Shown piece by piece: positions 1 to 6,330 of a stretch of 10,392 nucleotides of DNA; the stretch's first letter is position 1; every line of letters starts with the position of its first letter. A program made the translations under genes and the position numbers. The stretch lies in contig CAIXQV010000117.1 of assembly GCA_903921605.1 (NCBI GenBank), positions 1 through 10,392 on the forward strand, read 5' to 3'. The stretch is from an uncultured Planctomycetaceae bacterium (GTDB lineage: Bacteria; Planctomycetota; Planctomycetia; Planctomycetales; Planctomycetaceae). The notes beneath the pieces are model-generated. The model saw only the letters and a list, made by a program, of their open reading frames with translations, was not told the origin of the DNA and made no database searches.

Positions 1-3000
1 ATAGTCAGCGAGAATATCACGATCGCCCAGTTTTGCGAATTCACCAAAGTGATGACGTTCGAACCCTGAATTTGCGCGGCAGGCATGCTCCCATTCGTGG
101 TCGCTTGGCAGTCTGAATCCGGGAAGGTTTCTTTGGGGATTTCCTGTAATGACAGATGGCTCTGGCTGATTTTTAACAAACTCACCCGGGATCCTTGGGA
201 TTTCAATGTTGTAATGCGGTTCAACCCCGGCGGCCATACTAAGCCAATTGCAGAATCTCATCGCCAGCAAATCGCCGACGTCGGTTTTGGGCTTCCCATG
301 TTCATAATCATACGCCGACGGTTCGAAAGATTTCTCTTTCGTCATGGGCTCATAAACATTGTCCGGCAGATTGTCGTACTGATGAAAGAATTCGTTGGGC
401 ACTTCTGTCGCCGACATCCAGTAATCGAGGAGGGAACTTCCTTCTTTTGCAGGGATCCTCACAAAATCAATCCCGGCATTCTGCGGGTGTTCGGAACCTG
501 GGATCTCAACCCGGACCCATTCGCACTGATCGATGTCTTCGTGCGGTCGCAGAAACCTGACCTTCAGGCGGGTTGAGACGGGGAGTGAAGTTCGAGTCTC
601 CGCGTGCAGCATTTCGAGCATCTTGACCGAGTCAGTGCCGGGCTGGGCGAGTCGCGTTAACAGGAGTCTTGTGGCACTCCGTAAAGCTGATGACGTTGTT
701 TTGAGATAACGATTTGTGATGAATTTCCTCAGTCGATCATCGCCCTGATAATCAATACGACAGCTGCGTAAGTATGGCTCCCCGCTGGCAGAAATTGCGA
801 GGCTCAGCACTGAATGCAGATGTGCTGTAGCTGACTGAGCTGCGGGGGCGTCGCTGTTGAGTTGACTGTCCGGCAACACCGTTTCAGTACACAGCCGCAA
901 CAGGTCATCAGGTGGTAGCCATTGATGCAGAAACGCAATGATCTGTGTACGAACCCATTGATCAGCGCGGGGTTCGTACCATTCCGGAGGAATCAGGTCT
1001 GCATAACCTGTCTGCAGCAGAAAGGCTGTCAGCGCGATAAACTCATGCTGCGGCTCCGATTTATTTTTATGGGTGGTTGCAGGAAGCCTCTTGAGTACTT
1101 CCTCCTTGATGAAAGCACGCTGCTGTTTTGCGTCGAACGTATTCTTGCCATCCTTTGCCTGCTGGATCTGCTCCCTGGTCATTTCTGCGATCAGCTGTAA
1201 TTCTGCGGTTTCTTCGTCGCCGGGATGACGAATCTGCCGCAGCCTTTGCATCATCCGGCGATAGCACCGCTCGTCGCCCTGGTTGAGCTTTATCAGCACC
1301 ATTGCGGCCCGTACGGATCTCCGGTCCTGCTGAGGCTCGTCACGCAAGGCCACATCCAATTCCGGATACACCGTCCTGTCAGCAACAGGCGTTCCAGATT
1401 CTCCGCCCCCCTCGATCAGCGGACGCCGGGCGATTCTGGAGGCCATTCGAGGCGACTGTCGTGAAAGCTCAAACAGTTTCTCCGCACCAGCAGCATCAGT
1501 GCCAAACGCGATTTCCAGTTCTCGCGAGTTTCCATACTGCACAATAAAGTAGCCCAGCAGCAGCGTCGCGATAAATGCCGTCGCATAGATCCCCCGGCGA
1601 ATCAGGCGTGCTTTGCGACCGCCAGCGACAACCAGAGATTCCTTCTGAGTCCAATCCCGCATCCCGGGTTGCCCACGCTCGATCGACTTTAAAGCCGTTC
1701 TGTCGAGTTCATCGTTCACGCCATGACTTCGTTCTCGAACGCGCTGCTCCAGGAGTCTGCGAGCACGTGGGCCGATGGCGTCGCTGGACTCGTAAACTGT
1801 CCTGATATGAGGAGCTAATGCGTCATGAGCCAGCCTTGAAGAGATTTCGACTTCAGAAGCACCACCACTGTCCGGCTGAATCAGCAGATAGTGATCAATA
1901 CACAACTGCCGGAGTTCTCTGATGATGGCTTCACGCTCTGCATATCTCGGAGCAATGGGCGGCAATGCAGATGAATCACCATTCACAAGGACACGAAGAG
2001 ACTGATGTCGTGCCGTCTGATCCGTAGTAACATGGCATTCCAGAAAGTCTTCAAGGAGTCCTGACCTGATGGCAATTCGTGTCGTCGGCGTAACGGAGGG
2101 GGCGCTGGCAATCGTCTGCATCTGAGTCCAGACGAACTCAGCAAGCGATGTGCGGTGCCTGCGATAGAGTTGTTCCGTGAACACTGGTGTCCGAGATTCC
2201 CGCGTGGCATCCTTCCACAAGGCCTGAAGAACAATCTGCAGACTCGGTGCCACCGAAGACACCTGATCCATCAGGAGTTCAGTCGCGATTCGCAGAGACA
2301 GCCCAGGCTGAATTGTCAGTGGATAATATTCCCGGAGCTCTGGTCGCCGAGTCGGCCCTTCGATCGCTTCGTGGATGCCGTCCGCGTCAAGGCAGTCCAG
2401 AAACACTTCACTCTTCCAGAGCCCCTGCAGTCGACTGTTGATGCGAGAAAACCACTCGGTGCGAAACGAAAGAATCAGTTTTCCTTTGGGCGCCTTTGTT
2501 CGATCATTAAAAATCAGGCACAGTTCACGAAGGAACAGATCCCAGTCTGTCGGAACCGCACCGGTGGCGTGCGTGAATGCTTCTTCAAGTTGATCGAGAA
2601 TCACAATCACGGGCTGCTGAAGGCGTGCTTCTTTCTGGCACCATGCTTCTCGACCAGAGCAGAGAGTTCCGTCTTCACGGCAAGCATCTTCAATGTAGGC
2701 CAGTCGAAGAGAATCCAGCAAACCGCGAACCGGATCAATTCGGATCGTGACAATTTCGTGAGGGATCGATCCGTTGTAAGACACCTGCAGCCGCGGGGTG
2801 AGGCCGGCTTCGAGGATGGAAGATTTTCCAACACCACTTTGGCCATGCAGCAGAATCACCGGAGCTGAAGTCGGCGAAGTCACCCGTTCGTAAAGTCGGC
2901 GAATCGAGTGACCTCGCCCAAAGAACACGGGGGCATCAGCGGCGGTGAATCGGCGAAGACCGGGATATGGAGCATCCGGAAGAGGTCCGTTGATTGGCAG

Positions 3001-3708
3001 CGGCAAGAGGGCCAATGGGTCGCCGGCGGCATCGGGAAGATTCCAATCCAAAACGGCTTCCGCGCCGGGAGCGGCCTGAAGGAACCATGGCCAGCGACCA
3101 CTGTCTGCTTCCAGCGCTGGGTCGCCCTCATCATCGGCATAAACAAGTCGGGATTTGCCACCACAGGCGGCAGTGGCTTCACCGACCGCTTCATCGTAGG
3201 CGACTTTGATTGAGGCGCCTGTGGCGAGTCCTTTGTAGAAACGAGCAGCGAAGTTGCGGGCGACCTCACCGTTGACTCTTTGCGTGGTAGCGATCACGCA
3301 TTGTACTCCCGCCGCGATCCAGTGGCTGACCTGACTCTCGGTAGAGCAACCATTCAGAAAGACAAGCTTCAGGCCTGACTGCCCCTGCACAGTCTTTGCC
3401 ATACCAGCCGCATTGGCTCCGCCGCCGTGACTCACTCCAAGCCCCTGCGCGGTCCGCAGCATCAGCGACGCGCCGTCGGCGTGACCCGCGTAGTGGAAGA
3501 TCGCCACTCGATCGCGATTCTTTTGAAAGGCATCAACCAGATCATGGAGTTTCAGGAACGGAGGAATCTCGATGCGACAAAGCTTCGCCTGCTGACTCAC
3601 ATCGGCAAGAGCTGACTGAATCGCACGCGCCTCCTCCTCAACCTGAATGGTGGAGTCTTCAGCAGCAAACGCGAACAATAGTACGGGAAGAGTCCTTGAT
3701 TCGATCAT
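1..3708 (-). CDS. CHAT protease - nSTAND1 ATPase - TM - FGE-like protein (3' end outside window)
   Basis: One open frame runs uninterrupted from the ATG at 3708 to the left edge (1236 codons visible, C-terminus missing). Residues ~1-215 are a CHAT caspase-like peptidase: LPVLLFAFA opening strand, histidine in HYAGHADG (H76) and cysteine in FLNGCSTES (C121) forming the expected His-Cys dyad. Residues ~248-690 are an nSTAND1 P-loop ATPase: entry motif PYPGLRRF with FFGR, Walker A GQSGVGKSS (289-297), Walker B VIVILDQLEEAF (D372), and the family's LAHDALAP motif (626-633). A single hydrophobic helix spans ~707-723 after a basic RKARLIRR patch. Residues ~724-1045 look helical and are unrecognised. 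From ~1050 an FGE/SUMF1-type domain begins (DYWMSATEVPNEFF, RFCNWLS, FRLPSDHEWEHAC). Proteins of this kind are thought to act as switches in which ligand-driven ATPase assembly activates the protease; that role is inferred here. A GTG at 3723 is a possible alternative start. The gene stands alone and is divergent from the RRM gene. Domain calls are firm; the function is not. Confidence 0.9.
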   Translation of the reverse strand, partial: MIESRTLPVLLFAFAAEDSTIQVEEEARAIQSALADVSQQAKLCRIEIPPFLKLHDLVDAFQKNRDRVAIFHYAGHADGASLMLRTAQGLGVSHGGGANAAGMAKTVQGQSGLKLVFLNGCSTESQVSHWIAAGVQCVIATTQRVNGEVARNFAARFYKGLATGASIKVAYDEAVGEATAACGGKSRLVYADDEGDPALEADSGRWPWFLQAAPGAEAVLDWNLPDAAGDPLALLPLPINGPLPDAPYPGLRRFTAADAPVFFGRGHSIRRLYERVTSPTSAPVILLHGQSGVGKSSILEAGLTPRLQVSYNGSIPHEIVTIRIDPVRGLLDSLRLAYIEDACREDGTLCSGREAWCQKEARLQQPVIVILDQLEEAFTHATGAVPTDWDLFLRELCLIFNDRTKAPKGKLILSFRTEWFSRINSRLQGLWKSEVFLDCLDADGIHEAIEGPTRRPELREYYPLTIQPGLSLRIATELLMDQVSSVAPSLQIVLQALWKDATRESRTPVFTEQLYRRHRTSLAEFVWTQMQTIASAPSVTPTTRIAIRSGLLEDFLECHVTTDQTARHQSLRVLVNGDSSALPPIAPRYAEREAIIRELRQLCIDHYLLIQPDSGGASEVEISSRLAHDALAPHIRTVYESSDAIGPRARRLLEQRVRERSHGVNDELDRTALKSIERGQPGMRDWTQKESLVVAGGRKARLIRRGIYATAFIATLLLGYFIVQYGNSRELEIAFGTDAAGAEKLFELSRQSPRMASRIARRPLIEGGGESGTPVADRTVYPELDVALRDEPQQDRRSVRAAMVLIKLNQGDERCYRRMMQRLRQIRHPGDEETAELQLIAEMTREQIQQAKDGKNTFDAKQQRAFIKEEVLKRLPATTHKNKSEPQHEFIALTAFLLQTGYADLIPPEWYEPRADQWVRTQIIAFLHQWLPPDDLLRLCTETVLPDSQLNSDAPAAQSATAHLHSVLSLAISASGEPYLRSCRIDYQGDDRLRKFITNRYLKTTSSALRSATRLLLTRLAQPGTDSVKMLEMLHAETRTSLPVSTRLKVRFLRPHEDIDQCEWVRVEIPGSEHPQNAGIDFVRIPAKEGSSLLDYWMSATEVPNEFFHQYDNLPDNVYEPMTKEKSFEPSAYDYEHGKPKTDVGDLLAMRFCNWLSMAAGVEPHYNIEIPRIPGEFVKNQPEPSVITGNPQRNLPGFRLPSDHEWEHACRANSGFERHHFGEFAKLGDRDILADY

Positions 3709-4146
3709 TCGTTCATTCTTCACAGGGAACGCGTTTGAATCAATTTCATGACCGCGGCAAGGCTGAAATATCGAAAGATCAGGACAGCGCGCCGGCCGCC
3801 CCTTGGTCCGAGTGGTCAGCCACAAGGAGGGATTCTTCGGAAGACTCCGATGGTCCTGAACAGGTCAGGCAGATCCTGCTGCTTTCCAGAAGGCAAACAG
3901 CCAAACTGGAAATCGGTGGAAAATGTGGAGTGAATCGGTGTTGCTATTCTTGTTCGTGCAGGGTAATGTCACGCTTCCAGACTTTCGACGCGACTTGGAA
4001 AACTAGTCCCGAACGGATGGATGGTGTGAGCATTTGTGTTCTCGAAGACAGTCGTGTGCTAATTAGTTCCGTCCGCCCTTGAGTTCTCCTGCAGCACGCC
4101 TTTTGTACAAAGTCGTACTTGGCTTTGTTGGCTATGTGTTCTAACG
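3709..4146. other. Gene-free spacer between divergent genes
   Basis: This spacer between the CHAT-STAND gene (leftward) and the RRM gene (rightward) should hold both promoters. No convincing -35/-10 pair was found on either strand. The only open frames are extensions of frames antisense to the CHAT gene, with arginine- and serine-rich composition and no recognisable domain. The CHAT frame itself stays open leftward of its start as far as a TGA near 3858 but offers no ATG there, which supports the start at 3708 (or GTG 3723). Confidence 0.5.
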
Positions 4147-4163
4147 GCTGCCGTTGTGGCAGC
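4147..4163 (+). promoter_or_regulatory. Small stem-loop in the RRM gene leader
   Basis: GCTGCC (4147-4152) and GGCAGC (4158-4163) are perfect complements around a five-base loop, about 43 bases before the RRM start codon. There is no T-run after it, so it is not an intrinsic terminator. It probably lies in the 5' untranslated leader, where it could affect mRNA stability or ribosome access. AAGGG at 4193-4197, eight bases before the ATG, is the likely ribosome binding site. Confidence 0.4.
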
Positions 4164-4205
4164 GATCAGGTGTTTTGGAAGCTGTAAAGCTCAAGGGTTT
4201 TTGTG

Positions 4206-4598
4206 ATGAGTAAGAACATTTTTGTAGGTAGCCTCGCATGGGGCACAACGTCTGAAGGCCTCGAGCGGGCTTTCGCACAGTACGGCGTCGTGACCTCAGC
4301 CAAGGTCGTCAGTGACCGTGAGACTGGCCGATCCAAGGGATTCGGCTTTGTTGAAATGGAAAGCGGTGGCGACGAAGCCATCCGTGCACTGAACGGTTCA
4401 GACCTTGACGGCCGCCAGATTGTCGTCAACGAGGCTCGTCCTCGTGAAGGCGGCAGCGGTGGTGGCGGTGGCGGTGGTGGACGCGGCGGCTACGGTGGTG
4501 GCGGTGGCGGCGGCCGAAGTGGCGGCGGCGGCGGCGGCTACGGTGGTGGCGGCGGCGGCCGAAGTGGCGGCGGCGGCGGTGGTCGCGATCGTTACTAG
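4206..4598 (+). CDS. Small glycine-rich RRM RNA-binding protein
   Basis: The product is 130 residues with a single N-terminal RNA recognition motif (~3-78) and a glycine-rich tail (82-130). RNP2 is IFVGSL (5-10) and RNP1 is KGFGFVEM (44-51); the aromatic residues F6, F46 and F48 expected to stack on RNA bases are present. The tail is runs of 6-8 glycines broken by R, RS, Y and a final RDRY. This matches the cyanobacterial/planctomycete RRM class, which binds single-stranded RNA and is often linked to cold or stress responses; that link is family knowledge, not shown here. The ATG at 4206 is preferred over the GTG directly before it because AAGGG lies eight bases upstream of the ATG. The gene is single, with a strong terminator 66 bases downstream. 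Confidence 0.93.
   Translation: MSKNIFVGSLAWGTTSEGLERAFAQYGVVTSAKVVSDRETGRSKGFGFVEMESGGDEAIRALNGSDLDGRQIVVNEARPREGGSGGGGGGGGRGGYGGGGGGGRSGGGGGGYGGGGGGRSGGGGGGRDRY
4515..4583 (+). repeat. 45-bp coding repeat in the glycine tail
   Basis: The DNA around GCCGAAGTGGCGG recurs exactly 45 bp later (GAAGT at 4516 and 4561), giving one full 15-residue unit (RS, six Gly, Tyr, six Gly) and a partial second unit starting at residue 119. Glycine codons are almost all GGC or GGT, so the stretch is a near-pure GGY microsatellite. Replication slippage is a likely source of length variation between strains. Confidence 0.75.
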
Positions 4599-4665
4599 GC
4601 ACTTGCCCTTTGGGCTTTTAGACAGCAGACTTCCTTCCTGATTCAGGATTGAACTGTACAAACGC

Positions 4666-4708
4666 AGAGGGTGTTCGAACGCAAGTTCGGACACCCTCTT
4701 TGCATTTT
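4666..4708 (+). terminator. Intrinsic terminator after the RRM gene
   Basis: A 15-bp stem (4666-4680 with 4685-4699) has a single G-U wobble and a GCAA tetraloop, a member of the stable GNRA class. It is followed by an imperfect T-rich tail (TTTGCATTTT). It lies 68 bases past the RRM stop codon. The tail is broken by GC, so termination efficiency is uncertain, but the stem is by far the strongest hairpin in the window. Confidence 0.85.
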
Positions 4709-4711
4709 ACA

Positions 4712-4736
4712 GCATCTCACAGATGCGGCGCATCTG
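4712..4736. repeat. Triple alternating dyad repeat
   Basis: GCATCT (4712-4717), AGATGC (4721-4726) and GCATCT again (4730-4735) follow each other with 3-base spacers. The second and third form an odd-centred palindrome, CAGATGCG-G-CGCATCTG (4720-4736). The middle arm can pair with either neighbour, giving two mutually exclusive hairpins. It starts four bases after the terminator tail. It could be a protein-binding dyad or an RNA element; nothing here decides. Confidence 0.6.
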
Positions 4737-5244
4737 CTCTCTCCTCCAGAGACGCCCGCTCTCTGACGTCGCAATGAATCAATTGACTGCACCAACCTGT
4801 TGATCAGATTTCCATTCGAATGCTGGCGAATGCCTGCACCACAAACAGTACGATCCCTAAATCAACAGGCCGTTGAGTCAGTGTTGCTGTTCTTCAACAC
4901 CGACTCACAACCGCATTGAGTTGTCCAACCGGGACGACTCGCCTGACGCGTTGGTCTCGCTACGTCCGGGTACAAATTGACGCCCTCGCAGATTTCGTTG
5001 CGGAAAAACTGACGGAGTTGACTAAAACTGCTCCAGAGACAGCTCAGTGGAGTTCGAGGAAAACCGTGGGGACTTTCTTTTGTGGATAGACTCCTGTCTT
5101 GTTCAGCCGAACAGTGATTTCTAAACTCCGTTCGTACAAGACGGTTCGGAAAACCAAGAATGCGTGGTCAAACCGCCATGCAGGATGCTGCAACTTTCGT
5201 TTGAAGTTGCCGCTCTCTGCGTTTGACTGGTGTTCAGAATACCC
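4737..5244. other. Gene-free stretch with inverted repeats
   Basis: About 500 bp with no supported coding frame on either strand. It holds a 9-bp perfect inverted repeat, CCTGTTGAT (4796-4804) with ATCAACAGG (4861-4869), and a hairpin at 4874-4907. It presumably also contains the promoter of the phosphoesterase gene, but no clear promoter was recognised. A minus-strand frame covering 5044-5256 continues into the antisense of the phosphoesterase gene and is not supported as a gene. Confidence 0.5.
4874..4907. repeat. Hairpin-forming inverted repeat
   Basis: TGAGTCAGTGTTG (4874-4886) pairs with CAACACCGACTCA (4895-4907) across an eight-base loop, with one A-C mismatch in the middle of the 13-position stem. 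There is no T-run on either side. It sits five bases after an ATCAACAGG motif, so the two inverted repeats form one structured block. Confidence 0.6.
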
Positions 5245-5259
5245 GGGATGTGACCCTTG
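5245..5259 (+). promoter_or_regulatory. Ribosome binding site and TTG start with an in-frame ATG-TGA
   Basis: GGGA at 5245-5248 is a plausible ribosome binding site eight bases before the TTG at 5257. An ATG at 5248 lies in the phosphoesterase frame but is followed at once by TGA (5251-5253), then CCC and TTG. The upstream ATG therefore cannot start the protein, and the next usable codon is the TTG, which places the conserved [10 protein letters not shown] at the N-terminus as usual for the family. Confidence 0.6.
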
Positions 5260-6003
5260 AGAGCGTTGATCAGTGATATACACGGAAATCTGGAAGCGCT
5301 TCAGTCCGTGCTGGCGGATATCCGCAAAAAGGGCATTACCGAAATCTATTGCCTTGGTGACATCGTGGGCTATGGTCCCAATCCGGCCGAGTGCATCGAC
5401 CTGGTGATGGATCTGGACATGTGCCTTCTGGGTAATCACGATCAGGCGGCCCTCTTTGATCCGGAAGGCTTTAACGCTGGGGCTGAACGAGCGATCTTCT
5501 GGACTCGCTCTGTGCTCGAAAAAGGCATCGGGCCCAAGGCGGAGAAGCGCTGGGACTTCCTTGGTGAACTCAGCCGCCGTCATCGGGACGAAGCCACCAA
5601 TACGATGTACGTGCATGGCTCGGCCCGCAATCCTCTGAACGAGTATGTCTTTCCGGATGACATCTACAATCAGGTGAAGATGGAAAAGATCTTCGCCCTG
5701 GTTGAGCAGTACTGCTTCCAGGGACATACTCATATTCCTGGTGTGTTCACTGACACCCTGGAGTTCTTTGCACCTGAAGAGATTGGTTTCAAGTACAAAC
5801 TCGGCAAGCAAAAGCTGATGGTGAATGTCGGCTCCGTGGGCCAGCCTCGAAACAACGATCCTCGCTCTTCATACGTCACACTGGACGGCGATACGATCGA
5901 GTTTCATCGAGTCAGCTACGACCTCGCAAGGACGGTCGACAAGATCTACGCGATCCCCGAGCTCGACAATTTTCTCGGCGACCGACTTCGCGAAGGTCGA
6001 TAG
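5257..6003 (+). CDS. Calcineurin-like metallophosphoesterase
   Basis: The 248-residue product has the full set of dinuclear metal motifs of the calcineurin-like (YfcE/MJ0936, ApaH-related) phosphoesterases: D7-x-H9 in SDIHGN, D35 in [10 protein letters not shown]60-H61 in LGNHD, H120 in YVHGSARNP, and H157/H159 in GHTHIP. Such enzymes hydrolyse phosphomono- or phosphodiesters using Mn or similar metals in the cytoplasm; the substrate cannot be told from sequence. There is no signal peptide or membrane segment. Length and order match the compact single-domain members annotated as metallophosphatase family proteins. The start is TTG because an in-frame stop lies six bases upstream. The gene appears to be transcribed alone, with over 300 bp before the next gene on the same strand. 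Confidence 0.92.
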   Translation: MRALISDIHGNLEALQSVLADIRKKGITEIYCLGDIVGYGPNPAECIDLVMDLDMCLLGNHDQAALFDPEGFNAGAERAIFWTRSVLEKGIGPKAEKRWDFLGELSRRHRDEATNTMYVHGSARNPLNEYVFPDDIYNQVKMEKIFALVEQYCFQGHTHIPGVFTDTLEFFAPEEIGFKYKLGKQKLMVNVGSVGQPRNNDPRSSYVTLDGDTIEFHRVSYDLARTVDKIYAIPELDNFLGDRLREGR

Positions 6004-6031
6004 TGCCCTCTCAACAATGCTCTGATGAACA

Positions 6032-6103
6032 TAGGCCGGATCGAGTTTCGGCTTGTTCAAGGGCACTGAAATGCGGGAACTCGCTGGCGCTTGGTCCGGC
6101 CTA
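6032..6103. repeat. REP-like palindromic element
   Basis: TAGGCCGGATC (6032-6042) pairs with GGTCCGGCCTA (6093-6103) with one mispaired or wobble position. Inside, CGAGTTTC (6042-6049) pairs with GGAACTCG (6076-6083) through one G-T wobble, leaving an asymmetric internal loop. The sequence style, a GGCCGGA core with an AACTCGC-type interior, resembles dispersed palindromic elements in planctomycete genomes; that resemblance is recalled, not checked. It starts 29 bases after the phosphoesterase stop codon and may end or stabilise that transcript. Confidence 0.65.
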
Positions 6104-6238
6104 CGAAATACAACCCCTCAATTCACTGTTGACTGTGCAGTAGCAGCCTGTTGATCTATTGCCGCTATATTTCAGAATTCGGTACACCGTCTAGGGTAGT
6201 CGGGGCTTGATCCAGAAGTGCTCCTCGCTTAAACCCTG

Positions 6239-6261
6239 CCAAAGGTTGCCCACAACCTTGG
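6239..6261 (+). promoter_or_regulatory. Hairpin upstream of the sulfatase gene
   Basis: CCAAAGGTTG (6239-6248) pairs with CAACCTTGG (6253-6261) with one bulged A and a CCCA loop. It lies about 70 bases before the sulfatase ATG and has no T-run. The rest of 6104-6330 shows no gene. It could be a leader structure or operator; no regulator can be named. Confidence 0.4.
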
Positions 6262-6330
6262 TCTGGTAATGTCGCGGGACCATTCTGTACGCTGATTTGC
6301 CAGGGGAAACTCTTTGCCTCGGAGCATTTC

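Noticed and set aside
85..576. Plus-strand open frame of 163 codons
   Set aside because: It is antisense to the FGE-like end of the CHAT-STAND gene, whose minus-strand frame shows clear family motifs; the plus-strand product has none.
2155..2868. Plus-strand open frame of 237 codons
   Set aside because: It lies wholly opposite the ATPase domain with Walker A and B motifs on the minus strand and has no recognisable domain.
3396..4082. Plus-strand open frame of 228 codons reaching into the spacer
   Set aside because: The first half is antisense to the CHAT domain, the composition is Arg/Ser-rich, and no ribosome binding site or domain supports it.
5044..5811. Minus-strand open frame of 255 codons
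   Set aside because: Most of it is antisense to the metallophosphoesterase, which has all its metal-binding motifs. The unshared part (5044-5256) has ordinary composition but no recognised family, so it is not supported as a gene.
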